Assembly: GCF_902374955.1 (NCBI RefSeq) | Contig: NZ_CABKRX010000083.1 | Location: 124,001-188,000, forward strand | From: Bacillus massilioanorexius | GTDB taxonomy: Bacteria > Bacillota > Bacilli > Bacillales > DSM-1321 | DNA length: 64,000 nucleotides | Direction of reading: 5' to 3' | Part shown: piece after piece, positions 18,591 to 27,157 of the stretch | How positions within the stretch are numbered: the stretch's first letter is position 1 | How the letters are laid out: the number at the start of each line of letters is the position of its first letter | Position numbers and translations under genes: made by a program | Notes under the pieces: model-generated | Databases searched by the model: none | The model's input: only the letters and a program-made list of their open reading frames with translations | What the model was told of the DNA's origin: nothing

Positions 18591-18636
18591 GGCAGTATAC
18601 AAACTCCAAAAGCTTTGAGTTTGTATACTGCCTTTT
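18591..18636 (+). terminator. Terminator of ylaJ
   Basis: A perfect 16-bp stem (GGCAGTATACAAACTC and its complement) with a 10-base loop and TTTT. Between it and the next hairpin (18640-18870) I see no gene or clear signal. Confidence 0.93.
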
Positions 18637-18872
18637 CCACGTTAAGACGATTTTCCGTAGGTATGGCCATTTTACGATAATTTCAGGTTCCAGATGTCCA
18701 CTTTTTCCCGTAAAAGTTACCGCTTTCAGCAACCAACTGAATATGCAAACGAAATCCTACTATTTGTTTAAAATGACGATCCATGGCCGTGAAATGAATG
18801 AGCTTTTCATTATTTAGTAAGATTCGACTTCTAAACATTCTGTTATTTTTAATTATTAACAACAGATAAAAA

Positions 18873-18916
18873 TGACAAAAGGTATGGAAAGGAAATCCTC
18901 TCCATACCTTTTGTCA
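18873..18916 (-). terminator. Terminator of the PNPOx-like gene
   Basis: Long stem GACAAAAGGTATGGA/TCCATACCTTTTGTC with an inner AGGAAATCCT palindrome. On the minus strand a T-rich tail follows. It closely resembles the hairpin at 26538-26584. Confidence 0.85.
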
Positions 18917-18942
18917 ACAATTCAGAAGCTTAGTCGAGAAGA

Positions 18943-19398
18943 CTAAACTTTTCTCATAGCTTCTAACACTTTTTCATCTAATATATCAGCCGCTTGGTTA
19001 TCATATGTTTTCTCAATTTGAGGTTCAACACTTATCTTGGAACCATAAAACATAACATCCCTCACTTCATTAATACGCATTTCAATTAATGTTAAATCAA
19101 GAGAGATATCTTCCAGCTTCTCAGTAATAATATGTGCTTCTCCACTAATTGCATAGGTTGATTCATTGGTAATTAACGTTATAACAACATGGTTAACTTG
19201 ACGGATATTTTCTACCAATTTTGAACGACTTGTAAGAGAAAATAACAAGGTTGACGGATCTTTTGCGATTGCCCAGGATATTGCATTCACATTCGGTGCG
19301 CCTGTATTAGGATCTATGGTCGTTAATAATAAATATCGTTCCTTTTGCAACGCTTCAAACAGAGGTTGTATTAATTTTTTCTCGACAATATTTGCCAT
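18943..19398 (-). CDS. Pyridoxamine 5'-phosphate oxidase-fold protein
   Basis: A 151-residue protein of the FMN-binding split-barrel (PNPOx-like) superfamily. Visible features are YLLLTTIDPNTGAPNVNAIS (about residues 22-41), AIAKDPSTLLFSLTSRSKLVENI and VVITLITNESTYAISGEAHI. These are the strands that form the flavin- or haem-binding barrel in general stress and FMN-binding relatives. The true ligand cannot be told. It lies between ylaJ and ylaI and has its own terminator. Confidence 0.8.
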   Translation of the reverse strand: MANIVEKKLIQPLFEALQKERYLLLTTIDPNTGAPNVNAISWAIAKDPSTLLFSLTSRSKLVENIRQVNHVVITLITNESTYAISGEAHIITEKLEDISLDLTLIEMRINEVRDVMFYGSKISVEPQIEKTYDNQAADILDEKVLEAMRKV

Positions 19399-19526
19399 TA
19401 GACATTATCCTTTCTGAACAATAGATCTTATAATGTAAGTATATGCAAATAAAAGACTACTTTCAAATATTACTTCTACTTTAAACATGGTATACTTAAT
19501 TTTAGAAAATAAGCTAGAGGTGCATT

Positions 19527-19727
19527 ATGAAAGTTAAATGTGTAATTTGTGAAAGTATAGAAATACTACACGATGATTCTCCAACTGCTAAAAAATTAAG
19601 AAATCGTCCTATACATACGTTCATGTGTCAAAAATGCCATGACAGAATTGAAGCTCGTACAAACGAAAGATTAGCGACAGGTAACTTTAAATTTTTAAAA
19701 CCCGAAAATAAAGAAAAAGATTGGTAA
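19527..19727 (+). CDS. ylaI: YlaI, small zinc-ribbon protein (DUF2197)
   Basis: A 66-residue protein with two CxxC knuckles, CVIC (residues 5-8) and CQKC (34-37), which suggests one bound zinc. A basic helix follows (HDRIEARTNERLATGNF). The length and motifs match B. subtilis YlaI, whose function is unknown. ATG start after GAGGTG. It has a strong terminator 40 bases downstream. Confidence 0.88.
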   Translation: MKVKCVICESIEILHDDSPTAKKLRNRPIHTFMCQKCHDRIEARTNERLATGNFKFLKPENKEKDW

Positions 19728-19767
19728 TTCAAAACGACAATTAGTAATATAATTTCCTTTCAAACAT

Positions 19768-19805
19768 AAAGAGAGTACCTATTTTTTCACAGGTACTCTC
19801 TTTTA
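19768..19805 (+). terminator. Terminator of ylaI
   Basis: Perfect 13-bp stem AAAGAGAGTACCT with its complement, 10-base loop, then TTTT. Confidence 0.93.
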
Positions 19806-19852
19806 CCTACAATATTTTAACCACTCTCAAATATGATTAAGCTGAGTTAAAT

Positions 19853-19966
19853 GCTCGCTTTCTGCGTGGCAAATGACCTGCCTCCTCGGCCGCCCATAGA
19901 CCATGTGAGATCAGCTATCCCTCTGTGCCAGGTCAGGAGTCTCGAACCTTATACTCCAATCGACCT
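19853..19966. repeat. Degenerate Bacillaceae intergenic repeat, copy 1
   Basis: The stretch starts GCTCGCTTTCTGCG, continues with GCCTCCTCGG and ends CAGGAGTCTCGAACC...ACTCCAATCGAC. This follows a repeat I know from many Bacillaceae genomes (GCTCGCTTTCCGCGGGG ... CAGGAGTCTCGC ... ACTCCAATCAAC). It is GC-richer than its surroundings and lies between convergent ylaI and a hypothetical gene. A second copy is at 54199-54308. Confidence 0.65.
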
Positions 19967-19999
19967 TTCTGTTCTCATTTCTCTCTAAAAAAACAACCT

Positions 20000-20284
20000 T
20001 TAGTTATAATTTTTATATCTTTCTGGATGTTCATTAATGCTATCTAGCATACAGTTAATTAGTTCTTCAGGGTATCGATACGAAGATTCTTGTCCTTCTT
20101 TCTCATATGTAACGAGATACAATTCATCTTTTTTCTCAATAGAAGTAATCGTAGCATGATGATCTTTCTCTACAATAGCTCGAAACATTTCTTCCGTTTC
20201 CATTGCTGCTGTATCATTTGGCCTTGCTTCACTAACAATTTTGATGGATAACCAATTATAAATTGCATCTTGAAGTGACTTCAA
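20000..20284 (-). CDS. Conserved hypothetical protein
   Basis: A 94-residue acidic soluble protein, translated from a TTG with GGAGG 8 bases upstream. The layout is an N-terminal helix (MKSLQDAIYNWLSIKIVSEA), a middle alpha-beta part (MFRAIVEKDHHATITSIEKK, then YLVTYEKEG) and a C-terminal helix. It lies 50 bp after ylaH in the same direction and may share its transcript. I do not recognise a family. Confidence 0.75.
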   Translation of the reverse strand: MKSLQDAIYNWLSIKIVSEARPNDTAAMETEEMFRAIVEKDHHATITSIEKKDELYLVTYEKEGQESSYRYPEELINCMLDSINEHPERYKNYN

Positions 20285-20334
20285 AGCTTAATCCTCCTTA
20301 AATAATGGATATGAGAACAACAAATCTTCTTTTA

Positions 20335-20655
20335 TCAACTCGTCGTTTTTTCAGCTTTTCTATGCAAGTGTAGACGAAATCGATAAATCGCTAAAAATAA
20401 AGCCGTAATACATAAACCTTCAGCCATAGGAAGAAATGCAGCAAAAAAAGTTAATATTGTACATCCTAAAGCAAGGCAGACATAAATAACAATATTTTTT
20501 AGTAACGAGAGCTTCTTTGCAAAGCCTAGCTTATAAACAACAGCCGATAAAACAAAAACAACAAAATACAAATATAGCATACCGGATTCAGGATTCTTAT
20601 CCACTTCAAATAATGAGGCAAAAAATGACAAACGTTCTGAAACATCTACACCCAT
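20335..20655 (-). CDS. ylaH: YlaH-like membrane protein
   Basis: A 106-residue protein with three predicted membrane helices (about residues 27-45, 51-70 and 75-92) and a basic C-terminus (RFRLHLHRKAEK). Size, layout and its place next to typA match YlaH of B. subtilis, function unknown. ATG start with AGGGG just upstream. Confidence 0.82.
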   Translation of the reverse strand: MGVDVSERLSFFASLFEVDKNPESGMLYLYFVVFVLSAVVYKLGFAKKLSLLKNIVIYVCLALGCTILTFFAAFLPMAEGLCITALFLAIYRFRLHLHRKAEKTTS

Positions 20656-20731
20656 CCCCTAATCCCCCTATTTTTCTATAATTAGTAATCTTTTCTAATT
20701 ATACACTATATTTCTAAAATTAAAATTTAAT

Positions 20732-20768
20732 AAAAAAACTATGCATGTTAACGTACATGCATAGTTCG
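20732..20768 (-). terminator. Terminator of typA
   Basis: Perfect 12-bp stem AACTATGCATGT/ACATGCATAGTT; on the minus strand it is followed by seven T residues. Confidence 0.93.
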
Positions 20769-20778
20769 AAAAATCTAT

Positions 20779-22623
20779 TTAATTTGTTTCAGCGTATTTT
20801 TTCTTTTTAGCTACTCTTTCACGTTCGCCTTTATCAAGAATCTTCTTACGAAGACGAATACTTTCCGGAGTTACTTCACAATACTCGTCATCGTTCAAGT
20901 ATTCTAATGATTCTTCAAGAGACATGATACGAGCCTTCTTCATTGTTGTTGTTTGGTCTTTATTAGCCGAACGCATGTTAGTCATTTGTTTTGCTTTAAC
21001 TATGTTTACAGTTAGGTCATTTTCACGGTTGTGTTCTCCAACAATCATACCTTCATAAACTTCAGTACCAGGCTCAACAAAAATCACACCACGATCTTCT
21101 ACACCCATAATACCATATTGTGTGGCTTTACCGTTTTCCATCGATACAAGAACACCTTGACGACGTCCACCTACTTGACCAGAAGCCATTGGTTGATAGC
21201 TATCAAACGTGTGGTTCAAGATACCAAATCCACGAGTTAACGTTAAGAATTCAGTTGAATAACCGATTAATCCACGAGCAGGTACTAAGAAGACTAGGCG
21301 AACTTGTCCGTTTCCGTTATTCACCATGTCTAACATTTCACCTTTACGTGCTCCAAGGGATTCCATAATCGCACCTGTGTGCTCTTCTGGTACATCGATT
21401 TGTACACGCTCTACAGGCTCACAACGTACACCATCAATTTCACGTACAATTACTTCTGGTTTAGAAACTTGAAGTTCAAAGCCTTCACGTCTCATGTTCT
21501 CAATTAAAATTGATAAGTGAAGCTCACCACGACCTGAGATAATCCATGCATCCGGAGAATCTGTAGGGTCAACACGAAGACTTACGTCTGTTTGTAATTG
21601 TAATTGAAGACGCTCTTCAATTTTACGAGCTGTTACCCATTTACCCTCACGACCTGCAAATGGTGAATTATTTACTAAGAATGTCATTTGTAGTGTTGGC
21701 TCATCAATACGAAGTACTGGTAGTGCTTCTTGATGTTCAGCAGGACAAACTGTTTCACCAACGTTGATGTCTTCCATTCCAGATACAGCTACTAAATCAC
21801 CTGCGTACGCTTCATTGATTTCAACACGTTTTAAACCTGAGAAACCAAAAATTTTCGTTACACGGAATTGTTTAACTGTACCGTCAAGTTTCATCAATGC
21901 AACTTGTTGTCCTACTTTCATTGTTCCACGGAATACACGCCCAATTCCGATTCGTCCTACGTAATCATTGTAATCTAGTAAGGCAATTTGGAATTGAAGC
22001 GGTTCTTCACGGTTGTCAATTGGTGCAGGAATGTTTTCAACGATTGATTCGAACAATGATTCCATGTTCTCTTCTTGATCAGCTGGATTAGGGCTTAAAG
22101 ATGCTGTCCCATTAATACCTGAAGCATAAACAACTGGGAATTCTAATTGATCTTCTGAAGCGTCAAGCTCAATGAATAAGTCGATTACTTCATCAACTAC
22201 TTCTTCTGGTCTTGCTGCATCACGGTCAATTTTATTTACAACTACGATTGGAGTAATTTTTTGTTCTAAAGCTTTTTTTAATACGAAGCGAGTTTGAGGC
22301 ATACAACCTTCATAAGCATCAACAACTAGTACTACACCATCAACCATTTTCATAATACGTTCTACTTCTCCACCAAAGTCAGCATGGCCAGGTGTATCAA
22401 GAATATTGATCTTAGTACCTTTATATTGAACAGCTGTATTTTTAGCTAAAATGGTAATTCCACGTTCTCTTTCGATATCATTTGAATCCATTGCTCTTTC
22501 TTCCACGTGCTCATTCTCACGGAAAGTTCCTGACTGTTTTAATAATTGGTCTACTAACGTTGTTTTCCCATGGTCAACGTGGGCTATTATCGCTATATTG
22601 CGTATATCATTACGAAGTTCCAA
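20779..22623 (-). CDS. typA: Ribosome-associated GTPase TypA/BipA
   Basis: A 614-residue translational GTPase. G1 HVDHGKTTL (about residues 15-23), switch region ERGITILAKNT, G3 DTPGHADFGGEV, G4 NKIDR, and the BipA C-terminal region with SGRGELHLSILIENMRREGFE and LIGYSTEFLTLTRG. It binds the ribosome and is linked to 50S subunit assembly and growth under stress such as cold. TTG start with GGAGTG 7 bases upstream. B. subtilis has typA (ylaG) in the same position. Confidence 0.97.
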   Translation of the reverse strand: MELRNDIRNIAIIAHVDHGKTTLVDQLLKQSGTFRENEHVEERAMDSNDIERERGITILAKNTAVQYKGTKINILDTPGHADFGGEVERIMKMVDGVVLVVDAYEGCMPQTRFVLKKALEQKITPIVVVNKIDRDAARPEEVVDEVIDLFIELDASEDQLEFPVVYASGINGTASLSPNPADQEENMESLFESIVENIPAPIDNREEPLQFQIALLDYNDYVGRIGIGRVFRGTMKVGQQVALMKLDGTVKQFRVTKIFGFSGLKRVEINEAYAGDLVAVSGMEDINVGETVCPAEHQEALPVLRIDEPTLQMTFLVNNSPFAGREGKWVTARKIEERLQLQLQTDVSLRVDPTDSPDAWIISGRGELHLSILIENMRREGFELQVSKPEVIVREIDGVRCEPVERVQIDVPEEHTGAIMESLGARKGEMLDMVNNGNGQVRLVFLVPARGLIGYSTEFLTLTRGFGILNHTFDSYQPMASGQVGGRRQGVLVSMENGKATQYGIMGVEDRGVIFVEPGTEVYEGMIVGEHNRENDLTVNIVKAKQMTNMRSANKDQTTTMKKARIMSLEESLEYLNDDEYCEVTPESIRLRKKILDKGERERVAKKKKYAETN

Positions 22624-22728
22624 GCAGTTTCACTCCTACTAATTTAAGATTAACTTATATATTATATCACACTGATAGTGGAAAAAAGCAAATATTTTCT
22701 GTACAATATGAATGAAAGAGGTGAAATG

Positions 22729-22911
22729 ATGAAACAGAAGCTATTTTTCTTATTACTTTCTTTATTAGCCTCAGCTAGTATGGCAGGAATCGGGATAAGT
22801 ATAGCTTACCGTAATATTTTCGGTATTATACTTTGCATTCTAGCTTTATGTGGAGTTATGGGGTTTGGCTTTTCAATGAAAAAGAAATTACGTTTAGCAG
22901 GTAAATTGTAA
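22729..22911 (+). CDS. ylaF: YlaF small membrane protein (DUF5325)
   Basis: About 60 residues, two hydrophobic helices and a basic end (MKKKLRLAGKL). The tandem ATG ATG at 22726/22729 follows AGAGGTG; the second start has the better spacing. An upstream in-frame extension to 22678 has no ribosome site. Size and position opposite typA fit YlaF. Function unknown. Confidence 0.78.
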   Translation: MKQKLFFLLLSLLASASMAGIGISIAYRNIFGIILCILALCGVMGFGFSMKKKLRLAGKL

Positions 22912-22919
22912 GATTATTC

Positions 22920-22960
22920 AAAAAATCCATGATTCTAAATAAAGAATCATGGATTTTTTA
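22920..22960. terminator. Bidirectional terminator between ylaF and suhB
   Basis: Perfect 15-bp stem (AAAAATCCATGATTC and its complement) with T-runs on both strands. It overlaps the last codons of suhB. Confidence 0.92.
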
Positions 22961-23750
22961 CCGAATTGAACATTTTCAAAATTTGATTATGAAGACCAGG
23001 TCTAGCCACAAGTAACGAAGACCCAGAAAGCATATCCAACCTATTACCTTGCATATCAGTCACAATTCCTCCTACCTCTTCAATCAGAATAGCTCCCCCT
23101 CCATAATCCCAAGGAGCCAATCTTTTCGAAAGGTATGCATCTATCCTACCTGTTGCCACACTTGCTAATTCCAAAGCTGCAGAACCAAATGAACGTGTAC
23201 CTCGTACTGATTTAATTAAAGAGACAGCTGCCTCACTTTGAATATTATTTTTTGGAAGAAGCCAGGAAGCGTTTATTGCTATTACACTTTCTTCCATACT
23301 AACCTCTTCAAGCTTTGGCAATAACACGCCATTCAAATATGCCCCTTCACCCTTTTGAGCATAATACAACTCATTATGTACAACATCGTAAATATAACCT
23401 AGTATTCCTTTACCATCCTGATATACACCAATAGAAATCGCAAAATTTCTTTGTTGATGGATAAAATTCATTGTTCCATCTATAGGATCAATAATCCATA
23501 CAATTCCATCTAATTTTTCCAAATGATGTCCAGTTTCTTCCTCACCTAAAATTTTATGAGTAGGGAACACTTCATTTATTTTATGTTTGAAAAATTTCTC
23601 AATTTCTTTATCCATATTCGTAACAAGATCTGTTCTACTCGATTTAGTTTGTATGAATAATTCTGTATGAAATGAAGCTTTTATTCTCTCACCAGCTTCA
23701 TTTATCCATTTTTTAGCGCAAGTATCTATTTCTCTCCAATTGGTACCCAA
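22947..23750 (-). CDS. suhB: Inositol monophosphatase family protein
   Basis: A 267-residue Mg-dependent phosphatase of the IMPase family (YktC in B. subtilis). Metal-site motifs: GEEETGHH (about residues 68-75), the WIIDPIDGTMNFIH block (about 85-98) and the C-terminal APWDYGGGAILIEEVGG (about 207-223). It hydrolyses inositol phosphates or related sugar phosphates; the substrate is not settled. TTG start, with GGAGGTG 7 bases upstream. Its last codons lie in a shared terminator. Confidence 0.9.
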   Translation of the reverse strand: MGTNWREIDTCAKKWINEAGERIKASFHTELFIQTKSSRTDLVTNMDKEIEKFFKHKINEVFPTHKILGEEETGHHLEKLDGIVWIIDPIDGTMNFIHQQRNFAISIGVYQDGKGILGYIYDVVHNELYYAQKGEGAYLNGVLLPKLEEVSMEESVIAINASWLLPKNNIQSEAAVSLIKSVRGTRSFGSAALELASVATGRIDAYLSKRLAPWDYGGGAILIEEVGGIVTDMQGNRLDMLSGSSLLVARPGLHNQILKMFNSVKNP

Positions 23751-23830
23751 TTCTAGACACCTCCTTTACAGACCATTTCTTTCATTATATGTAAAACTTT
23801 CGAATATACAAAGCATGATTGCTTGCAATA

Positions 23831-23867
23831 AAAAACGAGCTTTAAAAATAAATTCATCAGCTCGCTC
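23831..23867 (-). terminator. Terminator of the small coiled-coil gene
   Basis: Stem AGCTCG/CGAGCT with an AT-rich loop; on the minus strand six T residues follow. Confidence 0.65.
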
Positions 23868-23934
23868 TTTAAAGCGTGGAATATTGGTGTTTTGCCATTA
23901 GTATGAACAGAATCCCTTCACATAATTTTCATTA

Positions 23935-24132
23935 TTATAATTCAGATAATTTTATTAACTCTCTTCTTATTTTTTCTATTTTTTTCTTACACATTTCCTT
24001 CTTTTCTTCATCTTTCTCATTAATAGCTTCATGAAGTGTTGCTAATTCATAATCCAATTCTAATCTTAAAACATTAATGCGATTTTTCGCAGATTGTTGT
24101 TCTATTAACTTAGAATTCACGATTTGTTTCAT
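23935..24132 (-). CDS. Small charged coiled-coil protein, YkzI-like
   Basis: A 65-residue, highly charged helical protein (KNRINVLRLELDYELATLHE, then a Lys/Glu-rich tail), probably a coiled coil. I chose the ATG at 24132 with GGGTG upstream; a frame from 24162 has no site. Its place between yktB and suhB suggests B. subtilis YkzI, but I am not sure. Function unknown. Confidence 0.6.
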   Translation of the reverse strand: MKQIVNSKLIEQQSAKNRINVLRLELDYELATLHEAINEKDEEKKEMCKKKIEKIRRELIKLSEL

Positions 24133-24293
24133 ATATGCACACACCCTTTTTAATTTAAACATTTAATCTAATTTTTATTATTTTATGTTGCTCCTTCTTA
24201 TGTGTAACCATAATTTTTCCTTATCGCAATTTGTTACCAGAAAACTATACTAATATGTTAAACTAGAGCTATTAATTTGATAGGAGGACCATT

Positions 24294-24914
24294 ATGACCT
24301 TTCAAGGATTTACACAAGAAGATTTCAACGTTTTTACAATAGATGGATTAGAACCAAGAATGGAAGCTCTCCAAAAACATATACGTCCTAAATTAGAAAG
24401 CCTAGGCCAGTTTTTCTCACAAGATTTATCTGTGCTATCAGGAGAGGAAATATTCCCCCATGTAGCCAAACACGCAAGAAGAACGGTTCATCCTCCCAAA
24501 GATACATGGGTGGCTTTCGCTGCGAATAAAAGAGGCTATAAAATGATGCCCCATTTTCAAATTGGGCTTTGGGAAACGCATGTATTCATTTGGTATGCCG
24601 TAATTTATGAAGCAGCATCTAAAGTAGAAGTAGGCAAACGACTACAAAAAAACGTCGATTTTATAAAAAAGAATATCCCTTCTGACTTTGTATGGTCAGT
24701 TGATCATATGAAACCAGATAGTACCCCTCACAATAATCTCTCTAAAGGAGATTTAGAAAACATGTTTGTTCGTCTACAAACAGTCAAAAAAGCAGAACTT
24801 CTATGTGGTATACAAATCCCACAAGAACAAGCCATACAGATGTCTGGTGAAGACTTTTTGAATATATGTCACGAAACTTATGTTAAATTATTACCCCTAT
24901 ACAAAATGGATTAA
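24294..24914 (+). CDS. yktB: YktB (DUF1054/UPF0637)
   Basis: A 206-residue soluble protein matching YktB throughout: MTFQGFTQEDFNVFTIDGL at the start, HVAKHARRTVHPPKDTW in the middle and LWETHVFIWYAVIYE. Structures of this family exist, but the function is unknown. ATG start with TAGGAGG upstream, own terminator downstream. Confidence 0.92.
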   Translation: MTFQGFTQEDFNVFTIDGLEPRMEALQKHIRPKLESLGQFFSQDLSVLSGEEIFPHVAKHARRTVHPPKDTWVAFAANKRGYKMMPHFQIGLWETHVFIWYAVIYEAASKVEVGKRLQKNVDFIKKNIPSDFVWSVDHMKPDSTPHNNLSKGDLENMFVRLQTVKKAELLCGIQIPQEQAIQMSGEDFLNICHETYVKLLPLYKMD

Positions 24915-24935
24915 ACATAATTTGGAATTTCAAAA

Positions 24936-24978
24936 AAAGAGGCTGCCTGAAATGTGATTTCAAGCAACCTCTACTCTT
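24936..24978 (+). terminator. Terminator of yktB
   Basis: Stem AGAGGCTGCcTGAAAT/ATTTCAaGCAaCCTCT followed by a T-rich tail. The GGCTGCCTGAAA core resembles the hairpins at 10301 and 55203. Confidence 0.8.
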
Positions 24979-25017
24979 AAAATGGACTATTAGTTTAAAT
25001 AATAATAAACTTTTTTG

Positions 25018-25287
25018 TTACAATCTTATTTTTTCTCCAGAAGCAGCTCCTTTTGCTAATTGAACCGCTCTATATAAAGAATAACCACTTACTTCATTGA
25101 ATTCTTTATCAAGCTTTTTTTCAGAAGCAATACTAGGAACTATTTCCTTAAATCGACGATATTTTGACATAAAGTCGTCTCGATCCACACCCTTTTCATA
25201 TGTAGCCTCAACTACTTCAAAAAACGCAATTACATCTACTATTTCTTTCGTACTCCAATCAATATCAATTGGGTATTGATAATCCAT
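25018..25287 (-). CDS. yktA: YktA (UPF0223)
   Basis: An 89-residue small soluble protein with the family pattern MDYQYPIDIDWSTKEIVDVI at the start and YSLYRAVQLAKG near the end. Function unknown. The ATG at 25287 is 8 bases from AGAG; ATG 25293 or GTG 25296 are alternatives. It follows the nitronate-monooxygenase-like gene by 24 bases, so the two are probably cotranscribed. Confidence 0.88.
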   Translation of the reverse strand: MDYQYPIDIDWSTKEIVDVIAFFEVVEATYEKGVDRDDFMSKYRRFKEIVPSIASEKKLDKEFNEVSGYSLYRAVQLAKGAASGEKIRL

Positions 25288-25311
25288 ATTCATCACTCTT
25301 TCAGTATTAAT

Positions 25312-26271
25312 CTAGCGTTGCCATTTTTTTCTGATTTCTTCAGCTGTAGAAATCATGGAAGAAAATAATTCATCTACAGTAGGAACATCTTTTATCATCC
25401 CTAACACCTGACCTGCCCAAGCAAAACCTTCGTCTGTTTTTCCTTCATGAATGTATTTCATATTTGTTCGACCACTTATGTAGTCTTTTAATCCATTATA
25501 ACCAACTTGTTCTTTTTCTAGTTCTAAAATTTTTTCTGTCCATGAATTTGAAATAGCTCTTGCAGGGGCACCAATAGATCTTTTTATAACAACTGTATCT
25601 CTTTCTGACCCATCAATTAAAGCTTGTTTATATTTATCATTTGCGTGGACACATTCTTTCGTAGCAATAAACCTTGTTCCCATTTCTATACCTTCAGCAC
25701 CTAGACTTAAAGCTGCCATTAATCCTCTACCATCACCAATACCACCAGAGGCAATAACCGGAATCGAAACTGAATCAACTACTTGAGGAATAAGAACCAT
25801 CGTTCCAACGTCATCTCTCCCTAAATGACCTCCTCCTTCTTGACCTACAACCATTACCGCATCTGCTCCTAACTCTTCTGCTTTTTCAGCTTGTCTACGA
25901 GCAGCAACTAGTACTATTTTTTTTACATTTGTTCCTTCTAATAAATCAAAAATCCCTTGAGGATTACCACCTGTTATCGTAGCAACCTCAATTCCTTCTT
26001 CAACTGCCGCTTCAACATACGCCTCGAAAGGACGCCCGTTAGTCCCAATAGCAAAATTGACTCCAAAAGGATTATCAGTCAACGTTTTAACTCTTCGTAT
26101 CTCTGCTCTTAACTTTTCTGGACTATCTAAACTCATAGCCGTAACCTGTCCTAATCCCCCCGCATTCGAAACAGCTGCAGCAAGATCAGCATATGCTAGA
26201 TGCGCTAATCCACCTTGAATGATCGGATATTTAATTCCTAATAACTTCGTTACCCTTGTTTCCCAATTCAT
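25312..26271 (-). CDS. Nitronate monooxygenase / FabK-like flavoprotein
   Basis: A 319-residue TIM-barrel flavoprotein of the 2-nitropropane dioxygenase/FabK family. Motifs: KYPIIQGGLAHLAYADLAAA (about residues 11-30), VGQEGGGHLGRDD (phosphate-binding loop region), PVIASGGIGDGRGLMAALSL and GAEGIEMGTRF. It could be an enoyl-ACP reductase or a nitronate oxidase; the sequence alone does not decide. ATG at 26271 with GGAGGAG 6 bases upstream, in preference to the ATG at 26289. Confidence 0.85.
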   Translation of the reverse strand: MNWETRVTKLLGIKYPIIQGGLAHLAYADLAAAVSNAGGLGQVTAMSLDSPEKLRAEIRRVKTLTDNPFGVNFAIGTNGRPFEAYVEAAVEEGIEVATITGGNPQGIFDLLEGTNVKKIVLVAARRQAEKAEELGADAVMVVGQEGGGHLGRDDVGTMVLIPQVVDSVSIPVIASGGIGDGRGLMAALSLGAEGIEMGTRFIATKECVHANDKYKQALIDGSERDTVVIKRSIGAPARAISNSWTEKILELEKEQVGYNGLKDYISGRTNMKYIHEGKTDEGFAWAGQVLGMIKDVPTVDELFSSMISTAEEIRKKWQR

Positions 26272-26537
26272 TCTATTCTCCTCCTTCATTCATATACACC
26301 CTCATAAACCATAATATCTAATTCCTAATCTATTTGTCTCCTATTTTAAGAAAAGCATGATATCGTTTCATTATCCTTCTTTTAAAATGTATATTCTAAA
26401 TTTAGAGACCAAGTATCAAATTCTCAAAAAATGAAAACACAAAACCTTTAATATTCATCACTTACAGCAAAAGTCGAAAAAGCTCTGCCATTGTGATCCC
26501 TAAACAGTTCATTATAACTATTTGTTACCACCTAAAC

Positions 26538-26584
26538 GACAAAAGGCATTGAGAGGAAATCCTCACAATACCTTTTAATGACAA
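26538..26584 (-). terminator. Terminator of the SR1/SR1P transcript
   Basis: On the minus strand AAAAGGTATTGTGAGG pairs with CCTCTCAATGCCTTTT, followed by a T/G-rich tail. It lies about 75 bases after the SR1P stop and is very similar to the hairpin at 18873-18916. The 26285-26537 stretch holds no gene that I can see. Confidence 0.7.
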
Positions 26585-26656
26585 GTTAAAATTGTAGTTA
26601 ATTAAAGATAGTTATCTTCATAAAATTTCTATTTCAAGTATGATTCAATTTTTTAA

Positions 26657-26773
26657 TTACTTATTGTTAGTTTCTGAATTGCAGCCTTTACACTTAGAGT
26701 ATAGAACAGTTACTTTTTCATCCTCAAAAGAAGCAATCGTATTTTTACATGATTGACAAATAATAGTACCCAT
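26657..26773 (-). CDS. sr1P: GapA-binding peptide SR1P
   Basis: A 38-residue peptide, MGTIICQSCKNTIASFEDEK followed by VTVLYSKCKGCN and a short tail. The start, the CQSC and CKGC pairs and FEDEKVTVLY match the SR1P family. In B. subtilis the dual-function RNA SR1 encodes SR1P, which binds GapA and promotes its association with RNase J1; the RNA also base-pairs with ahrC mRNA. A ribosome site AAGGGAG lies 8 bases before ATG. It has its own promoter and terminator, so the whole RNA would be about 270 bases. rnjA is 10 kb away in this window. Confidence 0.88.
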   Translation of the reverse strand: MGTIICQSCKNTIASFEDEKVTVLYSKCKGCNSETNNK

Positions 26774-26798
26774 TTCCCCGTCTCCCTTAACATTTTAA

Positions 26799-26812
26799 TG
26801 TAAACGCTTAAC
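26799..26812 (-). promoter_or_regulatory. cre-like CcpA site at the SR1P promoter
   Basis: TGTAAACGCTTAAC matches 12 of 14 positions of the CcpA cre consensus TGWAANCGNTNWCA. It lies from about +5 to +18 of the predicted transcript, where a bound repressor could block transcription. SR1 is known to be glucose-repressed, chiefly by CcpN with a CcpA contribution. Confidence 0.5.
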
Positions 26813-26823
26813 TATTTAAATCT

Positions 26824-26852
26824 ATAATAATATAACACATTTAAAAAATCAA
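26824..26852 (-). promoter_or_regulatory. Promoter of the SR1P RNA
   Basis: On the minus strand TTGATT and TATTAT are separated by 17 bases. The start would be near 26817, about 44 bases before the SR1P ATG. The rest of the gap to 27157 shows nothing I can name. Confidence 0.6.
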
Positions 26853-27157
26853 GCCTTAATTGTATGTAACATTTAAACATTTTCATAACTAAACGAGGAC
26901 TTATTAGTGTATCATATTTCATTTATACATAATATATAACCATTAATGATTATATTATTCTTCTATTTTCTAATACTGATTTTGTTTTCAACTTCGATAT
27001 TGCTACTATCGATTAGGAACATGAAGTAAATGAGTGGAAATCAGTGGATTTGAACGGAATAGAAAAGATTCCATAGTAAGGTTCATTGGAGAGGAGCTAT
27101 TATCCATCATTAACTTTAACTAAACTTTGTATTTAATCCGTAATTATTTAAGAAATC

